Assembly: GCA_041498815.1 (NCBI GenBank)
Contig: JBGQJC010000023.1
Coordinates: 1-38,202, forward strand
DNA from: DATDPM01 sp041498815
GTDB taxonomy: Bacteria; Pseudomonadota; Alphaproteobacteria; DATDPM01
DNA: 38,202 bases
Reading direction: 5' to 3'
A program made the translations under genes and the position numbers. This document shows, piece after piece, positions 14,788 to 23,769 of the stretch (positions within the stretch are counted from its first letter, which is position 1; every line of letters starts with the position of its first letter). The notes beneath the pieces were generated by a model. It did not search any database. It worked only from the letters and a program-made list of their open reading frames with translations, and was not told where the DNA came from.

Positions 14788-16014
14788 ATGTCGGCCTCCC
14801 TGACAAATCCGCGGCGGCTCACGATGACGGCCTTCACGCGATCGCACAAAGCGAGCGAACAGGTGGCCGCCGCCTTGGCTGGCATTGAGGTGGTGAGCCT
14901 CACCATCGACGAACGGACCGGCGGGGACATGTCTCTTCAGTTCGCCAATTCTCACCGGCCGGATATCCTGTTCGTGGATGTGAGCGGGGACGAACCCGCG
15001 GCGATCGCCCGCGTCGAGTCCCTTTTGCGGCAGAAAGATGTCGATATGCACGTCATCGCCAGCGGCGCCGACGCGACCATGGATACCGTGCGCCGGTTGA
15101 TGCGGGCCGGCGTCGCAGACTTCGTCCCGCAACCGATTTCCCGGAGCGATCTCCTGAGCTCGATCGAGGCCATCGCCAATCGCATCAAAGGTCTGGCGTC
15201 AGGCTCGGAAGGCCGGGTGTTCGCCTTCCTCAAGTCGGGCGGCGGCGTTGGCGCGACCACGCTCGCGGTCCATGCCGCCAGTGCGATTCCCCGGGCGGCA
15301 GGCCGGCCCGTTCGCAGCGCCATCCTCGATTTGGATCTTCAATACGGGCGGGTGGCCCTCTATCTCGACATTGTGGGCAAGACCTCCGCCGCCGATATTA
15401 TCCATTCGCCGGAGCGGCTTGACCCCGTCCTCTTCTCGGCCATGATGTCTCACCATAAAAGCGGTCTCGATGTCCTGGCGGCGCCGTCCGAGATGGTGCC
15501 GCTCGAGGCACTGGAGCCCGGCGTCGCGGCGAACATCGTCGATCTTGCGCGCCAACAATACGATTTCGTGCTGTTGGATCTGCCGCACGATTGGGCGGCA
15601 TGGACATCGGCTGTGCTTGGCAAGTGCGACCTGTTGTTTTTGGTGCTTCAGGCCAATGTCGGCGCCGTTAGGCAGGCCCGGCGCCAGATCAAAGCCTTGG
15701 CCCAAGAGGGTCTCAGTCATGTGCCGCTGGTCGTGGTCTTGAATCGCTACCGGGGGCGATTGTTCCATGGTCAGATACGGCTCAAGGAGCTTCAGGAGGC
15801 ACTGGGGCGGCCGGTAGATTTCCTGATCCCCAACGATTTCAAGCTCGTGTACGAAGCACTCAATCGCGGCGCCTCGCTTGCGGAGATCAGGCGGTGGTCG
15901 AAGATCGAACGGCGCATTCGAGACATGGTTACAGGGGCGCTGGCGCGCGTGCCGGGCGCTTCCGCTCTCGCCGCGGGCCAGGGCTATTCACACGAAATAA
16001 GATCGGCAGGTTAG
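14788..16014 (+). CDS. cpaE: Tad pilus localisation ATPase-like protein CpaE/TadZ
   Basis: This is a 408-residue MinD/ParA-superfamily protein. An N-terminal response-regulator-like domain (about residues 10-125: DILFVDVSGDEP, AGVADFVPQPI) lacks an obvious phosphorylation role and is followed by the ATPase domain. The P-loop is a deviant form, SGGGVGATTLAVH (near 15235-15273), and a later strand reads FVLLDLPHD, the usual switch II/Walker B position. TadZ/CpaE proteins place the pilus machine at a cell pole. ATG 14788 is chosen because AAGAGGG lies 5 bases before it; ATG 14785 and GTG 14773 are alternatives. One base separates its stop from the cpaF start, implying coupling. Confidence 0.92.
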   Translation: MSASLTNPRRLTMTAFTRSHKASEQVAAALAGIEVVSLTIDERTGGDMSLQFANSHRPDILFVDVSGDEPAAIARVESLLRQKDVDMHVIASGADATMDTVRRLMRAGVADFVPQPISRSDLLSSIEAIANRIKGLASGSEGRVFAFLKSGGGVGATTLAVHAASAIPRAAGRPVRSAILDLDLQYGRVALYLDIVGKTSAADIIHSPERLDPVLFSAMMSHHKSGLDVLAAPSEMVPLEALEPGVAANIVDLARQQYDFVLLDLPHDWAAWTSAVLGKCDLLFLVLQANVGAVRQARRQIKALAQEGLSHVPLVVVLNRYRGRLFHGQIRLKELQEALGRPVDFLIPNDFKLVYEALNRGASLAEIRRWSKIERRIRDMVTGALARVPGASALAAGQGYSHEIRSAG

Positions 16015-16015
16015 C

Positions 16016-17404
16016 ATGTTCAAAGCCTTTCGCAATTCCAACATCGACGTCAAGGCCGCGACGGCGAAAAGCCCGACGTTTGCTCACGACCGCAAAGTCG
16101 CGGGCCGCCCGGCGGCCGCCTCCGGTACAAATGCGGCTTATACGAACCTGAAGGTCCGGCTCCACCGTCGGCTCCTCGACACCATGAATTTTGCCGCGTT
16201 CGAGACCGTGGGTCCTGGCCAATTCCGCCAAGAGGTCGGCGAGCTCGTGCGCGAGCTTCTGGCAACGGAGCAGACTGCCGTCAACCTTGCCGAGCAGGAG
16301 CAAATCGTCAACGACATCCTGAACGAGGTGATGGGCCTTGGGCCGATTGAACCCTTGGTCAAAGACGACACGGTCTCGGAAATTCTGGTTAACACGTATA
16401 ACCAGGTCTTTGTCGAACGAAATGGGCACCTCGAACTCACGGACGTAATTTTCAAGGATGAGCGGCACTTGCTGCGCATCATCAACAAGATCGTATCCGC
16501 CGTTGGGCGCCGCATCGACGAAGCGCAGCCGATGGTCGATGCCCGGCTTCCCGACGGCTCACGCGTCAATGCCATCATTCCGCCGCTGGCCGTGGATGGC
16601 GCATTGCTGTCCATCCGCAAGTTTGCGCGGGAAAAACTGACCGTCGAAAAACTGATCGCGATTGGAACCCTTCCTCAGGAAATCGCAAGCTTGCTTCGGG
16701 TGATCGTAAAGGCCCGGTTGAGCGTCCTCATTTCCGGCGGTACCGGCGCCGGTAAGACCACTTTGCTCAACGCCATGTCGCAGTACATCGACGAACGAGA
16801 GCGCATCGTCACGATCGAGGATGCCGCCGAGTTGCAGCTCCAGCAGGTTCATGTCGCTCGTCTCGAAACACGGCCGCAGAACATCGAGGGCAAGGGCGAA
16901 GTGACGCAGCGGGATCTGCTTAAGAATGCCCTGCGCATGAGACCCGACCGCATCATTGTCGGCGAGGTCCGGGCCGGTGAGGCCTTCGACATGCTGCAAG
17001 CTATGAATACGGGGCACGAAGGCTCGATGACGACCGTCCATGCCAACACCTGCCGCGATGCGCTTTACCGGATCGAGCAAATGATCGGCATGGCAGGGCT
17101 CGACTTGCCCGGCAGGACGATGAAAGCGCAGATCGCTTCCGCCATTCATGTGGTAATCCAGCTTGAACGCATGAGTGACGGAAAGCGCCGCATCATGAGC
17201 CTCCAGGAAGTCACGGGCATGGAAAGCGATGTCATAACCATGCAGGAAATCTTCCATTTCCGGCGGCTTTCCACGGAGCAGGACGGAAAGATCCGGGGTG
17301 AATTTCGCGCCACCGGGGTACGACCCAAATTCATGGAACAAGTGGCTAGCCGCGGTCTCGATGTCCCGCAGGACATTTTTACCCCGGACCGGTCCCTGGG
17401 CTGA
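16016..17404 (+). CDS. cpaF: Tad pilus assembly/retraction ATPase CpaF/TadA
   Basis: This 462-residue type II/IV secretion ATPase is the hexameric cytoplasmic motor of the Flp pilus. An N-terminal domain contains the family's LGPIEPLVKDDTVSEILVN segment and is followed by the RecA-like core. The core has Walker A GGTGAGKTT (about residues 241-249), an Asp-box region TIEDAAELQL, Walker B-like RIIVGEVRAGEA (near 310-321) and His-box GHEGSMTTVHANT. All catalytic motifs are intact. About 60 poorly conserved Ala-rich residues precede the conserved part. Start ATG 16016; tadB follows 6 bases after the stop. TadA both extends and retracts pili in Caulobacter. Confidence 0.97.
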   Translation: MFKAFRNSNIDVKAATAKSPTFAHDRKVAGRPAAASGTNAAYTNLKVRLHRRLLDTMNFAAFETVGPGQFRQEVGELVRELLATEQTAVNLAEQEQIVNDILNEVMGLGPIEPLVKDDTVSEILVNTYNQVFVERNGHLELTDVIFKDERHLLRIINKIVSAVGRRIDEAQPMVDARLPDGSRVNAIIPPLAVDGALLSIRKFAREKLTVEKLIAIGTLPQEIASLLRVIVKARLSVLISGGTGAGKTTLLNAMSQYIDERERIVTIEDAAELQLQQVHVARLETRPQNIEGKGEVTQRDLLKNALRMRPDRIIVGEVRAGEAFDMLQAMNTGHEGSMTTVHANTCRDALYRIEQMIGMAGLDLPGRTMKAQIASAIHVVIQLERMSDGKRRIMSLQEVTGMESDVITMQEIFHFRRLSTEQDGKIRGEFRATGVRPKFMEQVASRGLDVPQDIFTPDRSLG

Positions 17405-17410
17405 GCTGCC

Positions 17411-18379
17411 ATGTCGCTAAATCTCATATACCTGCTTTATGTTGCGGTATTCCTTGCCGGCTTTCTCTTGGTCGAGGGGCTATTTCACCTTTTCGCCGAC
17501 AAAAGACAGAGCCAACACCAGGCTATCAACCGTCGCATAAAGATGATGGAGGCCGGGGCGAGCTCGCTCGAGGTCGTCGAGAGACTGCGTCGCAAGCCGT
17601 TCGCTTCGGAGGCTGGTAAGCGGCCAGCTGCCGTTGTGGCGTGGATTGACCGGCTTATCGAGCAGGCGGGGCTAACCATGGGTATCTGGCGCCTGCTGGC
17701 CGTGATGATGGGGCTTGGGGTACTCGCGTTTGTTATCGCTACCCTGCTCACGAATCAGGTGCTTGCATCGGTAGCCATCGGCCTGGTGGCCGGAGTATCG
17801 CTCCCAGTCCTGTGGCTCAGGCGCCTCCGACGCGGCCGGCTTGGTCGTTTCGGAGAACAACTGCCGGATGCTCTCGACATCATGGTGCGGAGCCTGCGTG
17901 TCGGCCATCCGATCGGCACCGGTATGGCGCTCGTGGCCAAGGATATGCCGGACCCAATCGGCAGCGCGTTCGGCATCGCCGTGGACGAGATGACCTACGG
18001 CCTCGATCTCTTTGAGGCTCTGGAAAACATGGACCGCTACGTCGGCCATCCGGATCTGCGCTTCATGATTATAGCCATGAGGATCCACCACGGCACAGGC
18101 GGCAATCTGACCGAGACCCTAGACGGCCTATCTCAAATTATTCGCGAGCGGTTCCGTATGGTCCGCAAAATTCGCGCCCTTTCGGCAGCGGGGCGTATGT
18201 CGGCGATCGTCCTGAGCATATTGCCATTCGCGGTTATGGCGGGGATGTGGGCGATGAACCGCCGGTATTACGACGAATACTTGAACGATCCTGCCTTTGT
18301 CAGTGCTTTCGGCGCCGGCCTCGGCTTGTTGCTGATAGGCATTCTGGTTATGCGGCAGCTCGTGCGATTCCGGGTATAG
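17411..18379 (+). CDS. tadB: Tad inner-membrane platform protein TadB
   Basis: This is a 322-residue T2SSF-domain protein. An N-terminal helix (residues 5-25), a cytoplasmic linker and two central helices (about 92-140) precede the type II secretion F domain. That domain has FGEQLPDALDIMVRSLRVGHPIGTGM, the conserved DEMTYG and GGNLTETLDGLSQIIRERF, and two C-terminal helices follow. TadB pairs with TadC to form the inner-membrane platform that CpaF drives. The gene starts at ATG 17411 and ends 10 bases before tadC. Everything expected of the family is present. Confidence 0.95.
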   Translation: MSLNLIYLLYVAVFLAGFLLVEGLFHLFADKRQSQHQAINRRIKMMEAGASSLEVVERLRRKPFASEAGKRPAAVVAWIDRLIEQAGLTMGIWRLLAVMMGLGVLAFVIATLLTNQVLASVAIGLVAGVSLPVLWLRRLRRGRLGRFGEQLPDALDIMVRSLRVGHPIGTGMALVAKDMPDPIGSAFGIAVDEMTYGLDLFEALENMDRYVGHPDLRFMIIAMRIHHGTGGNLTETLDGLSQIIRERFRMVRKIRALSAAGRMSAIVLSILPFAVMAGMWAMNRRYYDEYLNDPAFVSAFGAGLGLLLIGILVMRQLVRFRV

Positions 18380-18389
18380 GGGGCCACGC

Positions 18390-19406
18390 ATGGACACAAT
18401 TACCTCTCTGATTCATGGCACGGCCACGGGTGGTCCGATTGATTCCAGTTTGGCGGTTCTCAGCCTGCTGTGCACGTTTGCGGCGGTGACCTTGTTGGTG
18501 GCCGTTGGTTACGACCTGTGGCTTGACCGAACCCCGTATCGGCGGCGCTTGACCGCCGGAGCGGGCGAGGGCAACGCCGGCGGCGAGGCCCCATCCTTAC
18601 GCTATGCGGACGATGGGGCGCTTGTTCGCATTAGCAAGTCCGTCGAGAAATATGTCGCTCCATCTCCGGAGGGAGTGCACTCGAAGATTGGGCGTACCTT
18701 GATTCAAGCCGGATACTTCCACCCCGCGGCAGCAAGCGTCTATTTTGCGAGCCGCTTTCTTCTCGGTTTGGCGCTGCCCGGCGCTTTCGTATCCATTGCA
18801 CCCTTTGTATTGGGCAACATGTCCACCCACGCATTACTGATATTCGGGTCGGCGCTTGGCATCACCGGTCTCATGGCGCCTCGACTATGGGTACGGTTTC
18901 GGCAAACCCGGCGGCAGCGAGCGGTGCGCGAGGGCTTCCCCGACGCCCTTGATCTGCTTCTGATCTGCGTTGAGGCGGGGCTGGGCCTTGATGCTTCGCT
19001 CGATCGGGTAAGCGCCGAAATCGCTTCGGCGCATCCGATATTGGCCGAGCAGCTGCGACTGACAAGCCTGGAAATCCGGGCCGGTAAATCGCGGGATGAC
19101 GCTATGCGCAATTTTGCGGAACGGGTGGGAGTGGATGAGATCCGTTCGTTCACAACCGTCCTGGTGCAATCCGAATCGCTGGGGACCAGCATCGCGCAAA
19201 CACTCCGTGTTCAAGCCAACGATATGCGCATCAAGCGGGTACTCCGGGCCGAGGAAATAGCCCAGTCGCTATCCGTCAAGCTATCGATCCCGCTCGTAGC
19301 CTTCATTTTGCCATCGCTGATGATCATCATCCTTAGCCCGGCGGTGATACGGATCGCCCGGGCGCTGCTCCCGGCAGTGGGAAAAGGCATTGGGGCCTTG
19401 CATTAG
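18390..19406 (+). CDS. tadC: Tad inner-membrane platform protein TadC
   Basis: This 338-residue T2SSF protein is the partner of TadB. It has an N-terminal helix (about residues 18-45), a linker, two central helices and the F domain: FPDALDLLLICVEAGLGLDASLDRVSAEI, RVGVDEIRSFTTVLVQSESLGTSI, then the RAEEIAQSLSVKL amphipathic helix and the last hydrophobic span ending ARALLPAVGKGIGALH. Start ATG 18390, 10 bases after tadB. A broken copy of its C-terminal half follows immediately (19480-19901), so the gene was once duplicated here. Confidence 0.95.
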   Translation: MDTITSLIHGTATGGPIDSSLAVLSLLCTFAAVTLLVAVGYDLWLDRTPYRRRLTAGAGEGNAGGEAPSLRYADDGALVRISKSVEKYVAPSPEGVHSKIGRTLIQAGYFHPAAASVYFASRFLLGLALPGAFVSIAPFVLGNMSTHALLIFGSALGITGLMAPRLWVRFRQTRRQRAVREGFPDALDLLLICVEAGLGLDASLDRVSAEIASAHPILAEQLRLTSLEIRAGKSRDDAMRNFAERVGVDEIRSFTTVLVQSESLGTSIAQTLRVQANDMRIKRVLRAEEIAQSLSVKLSIPLVAFILPSLMIIILSPAVIRIARALLPAVGKGIGALH

Positions 19407-19479
19407 ATATAATTCCGGCTTGATCGCAAAAAGTCCCCGTCATGCCGTAGCGCATGGGAAGAGATAGCCGCGTTTCTTC

Positions 19480-19901
19480 TTGCCACGGCCGCTCTCGAAT
19501 TTTCTCCTCATCTGCACGCAAGCGCGCGTTGCGCTCGATGCCGCGTTCAGCCGCGTGGGCGGCGAAATCGGCCGGCGGCCCTGGCGGCACAATTCTAACT
19601 GGCGAGCCTCGAGGCAGATCGGCCTGAGCGAGATACAGACCTTCACCGCGCTGCCGGTGCAACCGGAGCTCTTGGGACCGCGCATCGGCCCAGCATTGCG
19701 GGTCTCCGCCGGCGAGATGCGGCACCGGAAGATGAGGCGGGCCGAGGGGGGGGAGGCGCACACGCTCCCGGTGCGGCCAGCCGAGCCGCCGGTCACGTTC
19801 ATTCTTCCCTCGGCCCCGATCGTCATCAAGGGCCCGGCATCATCCGGGTCTCGCAGATTGTGCTACCGCTGCTGAAAGAAGGGACTTCGAAGTTACCATG
19901 A
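19480..19901 (+). pseudogene. Decayed second tadC (C-terminal half)
   Basis: The frame from 19480 reads LSNFLLICTQARVALDAAFSRVGGEIG, matching TadC's DLLLICVEAGLGLDASLDRVSAEIA. A shifted frame then gives AAQF-stop-LASLEADR (TAA at 19596-19598), matching AEQLRLTSLEIRAG. About 17 residues are lost before LSEIQTFTALPVQPELLGPRIG, which matches VDEIRSFTTVLVQSESLGTSIA. A further shift near 19835 gives IIRVSQIVLPLLKE, matching VIRIARALLPAVGK. The fragment thus keeps TadC order and length but has several frameshifts, an internal stop and a deletion. It begins 73 bases after tadC and no N-terminal half is seen. Divergence from its neighbour suggests an old or foreign duplicate rather than a recent one. 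Confidence 0.8.
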
Positions 19902-19954
19902 CTAGTAGTATAAGAACGGGGGAAATGCCGCCTGGATAGCCAGCGGAGGGGGAT

Positions 19955-22033
19955 ATGGAATCGGGGTTTAAGCTGAGGTTACTGGTCACGGTATCGGCGG
20001 CCGCGATGGCCGCCGTTGGCTTGGCCGCCTGTGCGGATCCGAACGGGAATGCGATCCCGGGGGTTCAAGCGGTGGTATCGAGTGGCAGCCAAAAGGACGG
20101 CGCCTCGCTATCGGTTTCGATGACCGACCCTTATGCCCTGGGCAAGACCTATCTCCTGGCCGGCCAAACCGGCCTCGCGGTCGACTCCTTCCTCAAGGCC
20201 GTGGCCAAAAATCCGAAGTCCGTTCAAACACTTAACGCGCTCGCCGCGGCCTATGACGAACTCCACCGCTACGATCTGGCGGACAAGTATTACAACGCCG
20301 CCCTCGAGATCGAGCCGCATTCGGCCCAGACGCTCAACAATCTCGGGTATTCCCATCTTCTGCGCGGCGACGTCGCCGAGGCCAAGAAGTATTTGGACGA
20401 ATCGAAGACGGTCGCCCGCGGCGACGCGACGATCAACGCCAATCTGGCGCTGGCCGATAAGAGCGAGAACGAGGCGAAGGCATCGAAAGCCGCGGATCTT
20501 GCTTCGGCCGAAGGGAAGGCCAAGAGCCCGGTTGCCGCCCTCGAAATCACCTCGTCGGAACCCAGCCCGTCGGCCTATCCCCGGATCGAACGCACCAATT
20601 GGCGGGTCCAGACCCTGTTGACGAAGCCTGCCCCGCAAACCCCGCCGGTGCAGCCGACACCCTCGGTAAAGATCGCGGCCGTCGATGTTTCCGGCAAGCC
20701 TGAGCATGTCGAGGCCGTAACTGCTCTTCCGGCCGAACCGCCGTCCAAGCAGGTCTCGGCCCCGGCGCAAGCCGCCCTCGCGGCGGTCAAGGATGAGGCC
20801 AAGGACTCCCGGGCCGAGGCTATCTCGGCCGTCCCGGAGGTCGCTGCTGCGGCAGCTAAGGTCGAGGCTAAGGAGTCCGACCATGTTGCGCCGGCCCCGG
20901 TGCCCGTTCCAGTAGTGTTGAGGGATGCCACAGCCGAGATTGCCGCCCCGGCCAAGGACGAAATTGCCGCCACGCCCAAGGACGAGGCCAAGGAGCCAGG
21001 GCCTCAGCACATTACGCCCGACCCAGGGCCGGCGGCGGCCAAGGACGAGGCCAAGGAAGTGCCGGTCACACAATCCTCGGAGTCGGCCCCAGCGGCCACA
21101 GAAGAGGCCAAGGAGCCAGGGCCTCAGCACATTACGCCAGACCCGGGGCCCGCGCCGGCAACGGCCAAGGACGAGACCAAGGATGTGCCGGTCACGCAAC
21201 AAACCACGGAACCGGCCCCAATCGCCTCAGAGGAGGCCAAGGAGCCAGGGCCTCAGCACATTACGCCCGACCCGGGGCCCGCGCCGGCAACGGCCAAGGA
21301 CGAGGCCAAGGTAACCGAGCAGACTGCCCCACAGGCCGCCCTGGCTCCGGCCAAGGTAGAGACCGCTCCGGCCAAGGTAGAGACCAAGGCAATACCCGTC
21401 GTTACCGCTCCGCCCGAATCCACCCCCACGCCGGTTTCGGAACGGGCCAAGGAGCCTGTCGCGGTCAATTTCCATGCCGGGGACGCTGGGAAGGGCTCGG
21501 AAAGTGCGGCCATCCTGCCGGCAAAGGCGGAGGCGAAATTCGTTCCCGTTTGGCATGACACCCCCGCGGTAAAGGCGAAGAGCGAGGCGGCGGCACCAAC
21601 TGCCGCAAGCGCGCCACCGGCAGCACCTCCGGCGGCGAAGGCATTGGAGACAAGTGCTGCAGACCGTGCCCCAACACTGACCGAGCCTACCAAGGCGCGC
21701 TTCGTGAGGGTCGTCGAAGCGGTCTGGGAAGCATCCAAGGGCGGCAAGATGGTGGCCCCCGACGAGCCGCTGCACGAAACCGCCATAGCCCAAGCCGACA
21801 GCAGCCGGACCTCGGGCAAGCAGCCGTTGCGCCTCGCGGCGAACGCACCCGGGGCGCATACGCCGGGGCTGCGGGCGCAGTTCAGTCAATCGGTGGCCTC
21901 GGTGATCGAGGCACTCGGGGGCTGCAAAGGTGGCCAGGGGATGGAACAGCGCTTGTGCGCCAAGCTCGGCGGCTTGGCCGGCGGGCAGGTGGCGGACTCG
22001 GCCCACGCGAAGGATTCGGGCAACATCGATTAA
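19955..22033 (+). CDS. TPR lipoprotein with long repeat-rich linker (Tad locus)
   Basis: This 692-residue lipoprotein starts at ATG 19955 just after a strong GGAGGGGGAT. A signal peptide ends in lipobox LAAC (Cys26). Residues about 55-170 form TPR-type helices (DPYALGKTYLLAGQTGLAV..., NLGYSHLLRGDVAEAKKYLDES), as in TadD. Then follows about 400 residues of Ala/Pro/Lys/Glu-rich low-complexity sequence with three copies of a 40-43-residue unit carrying AKEPGPQHITPDPGPA. A conserved-looking C-terminal part of about 110 residues (ARFVRVVEAVWEASKGG..., two Cys) closes it. It precedes tadD in the same direction, so it may be an outer-membrane pilus accessory factor spanning the periplasm. The role is inferred from position. 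Confidence 0.85.
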   Translation: MESGFKLRLLVTVSAAAMAAVGLAACADPNGNAIPGVQAVVSSGSQKDGASLSVSMTDPYALGKTYLLAGQTGLAVDSFLKAVAKNPKSVQTLNALAAAYDELHRYDLADKYYNAALEIEPHSAQTLNNLGYSHLLRGDVAEAKKYLDESKTVARGDATINANLALADKSENEAKASKAADLASAEGKAKSPVAALEITSSEPSPSAYPRIERTNWRVQTLLTKPAPQTPPVQPTPSVKIAAVDVSGKPEHVEAVTALPAEPPSKQVSAPAQAALAAVKDEAKDSRAEAISAVPEVAAAAAKVEAKESDHVAPAPVPVPVVLRDATAEIAAPAKDEIAATPKDEAKEPGPQHITPDPGPAAAKDEAKEVPVTQSSESAPAATEEAKEPGPQHITPDPGPAPATAKDETKDVPVTQQTTEPAPIASEEAKEPGPQHITPDPGPAPATAKDEAKVTEQTAPQAALAPAKVETAPAKVETKAIPVVTAPPESTPTPVSERAKEPVAVNFHAGDAGKGSESAAILPAKAEAKFVPVWHDTPAVKAKSEAAAPTAASAPPAAPPAAKALETSAADRAPTLTEPTKARFVRVVEAVWEASKGGKMVAPDEPLHETAIAQADSSRTSGKQPLRLAANAPGAHTPGLRAQFSQSVASVIEALGGCKGGQGMEQRLCAKLGGLAGGQVADSAHAKDSGNID
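20984..21312 (+). repeat. Three tandem in-frame repeats in the TPR lipoprotein linker
   Basis: Near-identical units start at 20984, 21104 and 21233 (periods 120 and 129 bases), each opening with codons for EAKEPGPQHITPDPGP and continuing with AKDE(A/T)K plus a variable VPVTQ segment. The second and third copies also share the insertion PATA. DNA identity is higher than needed for protein conservation, which suggests recent unequal crossing-over. Confidence 0.9.
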
Positions 22034-22111
22034 GGCTTGGCATCGTGACCCGGATGCGGCGGATTTTGCGGCCTTGGCGGCAGCCGGGATGCCGCATCGA
22101 TCGCGGGAATC

Positions 22112-22126
22112 GGGGCCTTCGGCCCT
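22112..22126 (+). terminator. GC hairpin after the long TPR lipoprotein gene
   Basis: GGGCC-TTC-GGCCC is a 5-bp perfect stem 80 bases after the stop codon, without a T-tract. It is a weak candidate terminator or processing site in the 207-base gap before tadD. Confidence 0.25.
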
Positions 22127-22240
22127 AGACGCCGCCGATCCTTGAAGGCATCCTGGGCGCTGCCCGAATCATCAACGGCACCGGCATGGCGTGCGGCGCA
22201 GCGATCGGCCGCCCTTGGGGTGTATTCTTAGGCGTTGACC

Positions 22241-23182
22241 ATGACTATTCGTCACCGGCACCCCGTCCGGCTCCGCGGAAGCGCCGCCGCTGTTCTGGCC
22301 CTGCTCGCGGCGCTCGGGCTGTCCGCTTGTGCCGAAACGCCGACGGAGCCTACGGCCGAGACAAAACAGGTTTCGGCGATGAAGGCCGAAACCAAGGACA
22401 AATTGCTCAAGGATGGCCAGAGCGCCCTCGACGCCGGGGATTTCGATTCCGCCCGCGACAATTACACCCAGATCCTCACCATCGATTCCCAAAATGCCCA
22501 GGCGAGATTCGGCTTGGGCGAGGTCTTTCTCGGGCTGCATCAACCCGATGACGCGCTCGAAGCTTTTAAAAGCGTCGCGGCCGAAAAAGGCTTGGAAGCG
22601 CAGGCGCGTCAAGGGATGGGGATCTGCTATCTCATGCTGCAGAAACCGAACGACGCGGCAAAAAACCTGATCGACGCCGTCAAGATGGATCCCTCGCTCT
22701 GGCGGGCCTGGAACGCCCTTGGTGAGCTTTACGATTCCCGCCGCGACTGGCCACAGGCGCGCCAATCGTATGAGGCCGCGCTCAAGTCGAATCCGCGTTC
22801 GGAGGTGGTTCAGAACAATCTCGGGGTTTCCCTGCTGATGCAGGGAAAATACCAGGAAGCCGCGCCGCACTTTATTGACGCCCTCAAAACCAAGCCGAAT
22901 TTCGAGAAGGCCAAGATGAACCTCCGCCTGGTCCTGGCATGGCAAGGCAAATATGCCGAGGCGCGGGCCGGCGTCCCGCTGGAGGAGCGCCCGATCGTGC
23001 TCAACAACATCGGTTATATCGCGATCCTTCGCGGCGACTACGATACGGCCGAGTCCTATTTGAATCAGGCGATCAACGCGAGCCCCAGCTACTTCGCCCC
23101 GGCGCAGCAGAATCTCAATTATTTGGAGAGCATCCGGGCGGGTAACGCCGATCTGGGGACGCCGGGCAAGCTCGCGAAGTGA
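22241..23182 (+). CDS. tadD: TadD-like TPR lipoprotein
   Basis: This is a 313-residue outer-membrane lipoprotein. A basic n-region, a hydrophobic core and lipobox LSAC (Cys30) are followed by about six TPR-type helix pairs (DKLLKDGQSALDAGDFDSARDNY, ARFGLGEVFLGLHQPDDALEAF, NNLGVSLLMQGKYQEAAPHF, NNIGYIAILRGDYDTAESYL). TadD lipoproteins are needed for assembly of the Tad outer-membrane complex, in a pilotin-like role. ATG 22241 is preferred to TTG 22235. It lies between the long TPR lipoprotein and cpaA, in the same direction. Confidence 0.88.
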   Translation: MTIRHRHPVRLRGSAAAVLALLAALGLSACAETPTEPTAETKQVSAMKAETKDKLLKDGQSALDAGDFDSARDNYTQILTIDSQNAQARFGLGEVFLGLHQPDDALEAFKSVAAEKGLEAQARQGMGICYLMLQKPNDAAKNLIDAVKMDPSLWRAWNALGELYDSRRDWPQARQSYEAALKSNPRSEVVQNNLGVSLLMQGKYQEAAPHFIDALKTKPNFEKAKMNLRLVLAWQGKYAEARAGVPLEERPIVLNNIGYIAILRGDYDTAESYLNQAINASPSYFAPAQQNLNYLESIRAGNADLGTPGKLAK

Positions 23183-23205
23183 CCGGCAAGGGCTGATGGG
23201 CGCGA

Positions 23206-23736
23206 ATGCTGTTCGGCGCGCATTTTCAGGACGCTTGGCCGCTTTTCCCCTTTGGCCTTTTGCTTTTGGTGGCGGTCGTCACGGACGTGACGAGCTACCG
23301 CATTCCGAACTGGATTTCGCTCTCGCTGGTCGGGCTTTTCCTGGTCGCCGCCGCGTTCTCGCCCGAGCCGGTGGCCTGGTGGAGCCACCTTGGGGCGGGT
23401 CTTTTTTCGTTCGTCGTGGGCGCCCTGTTATTCGTGTTCCGGCCCTTGATCGGCGCCGGCGACGTGAAGCTCATGGCCGCGGTGTCTCTGTGGATGGGAA
23501 TTCCGGCGCTCCCGTTCTATTTGGTGCTGATGTCCGTTTGCGGCGCGATTCTGGGCGTCGGGCTCTGGACGATCCGCGAGATCTTGGCGCGATGGGGCCC
23601 TCGGTTTGCCAAGGGACGGGAGCCCTTGCCGGTTCCCCGCATTCTCATGCGCCACGCGGAGATCCCTTACGGCGTTGCTATCGTTGCCGCCGTCGTGCCG
23701 ATGTACCTGCGATTTCCGATTTTCTGGGCGTCCTGA
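23206..23736 (+). CDS. cpaA: Type IVc prepilin peptidase CpaA/TadV
   Basis: This is a 176-residue integral membrane aspartic protease of the A24 family, in the short form without the N-methylase domain, as usual for Tad. The two catalytic aspartates are visible: the first in VVTDVTSYRIPN (residue about 27) and the second in the GAGDVKLM (GxGD) motif near residue 86. Five or six hydrophobic segments are present. It should cleave Flp after Gly16 and the TadE leader. In many loci cpaA sits beside flp; here it closes the cluster, 23 bases after tadD. ATG 23206. Confidence 0.94.
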   Translation: MLFGAHFQDAWPLFPFGLLLLVAVVTDVTSYRIPNWISLSLVGLFLVAAAFSPEPVAWWSHLGAGLFSFVVGALLFVFRPLIGAGDVKLMAAVSLWMGIPALPFYLVLMSVCGAILGVGLWTIREILARWGPRFAKGREPLPVPRILMRHAEIPYGVAIVAAVVPMYLRFPIFWAS

Positions 23737-23769
23737 TTTGCGCGGTGCGCAACGCTTGGTCAAGAGCCG

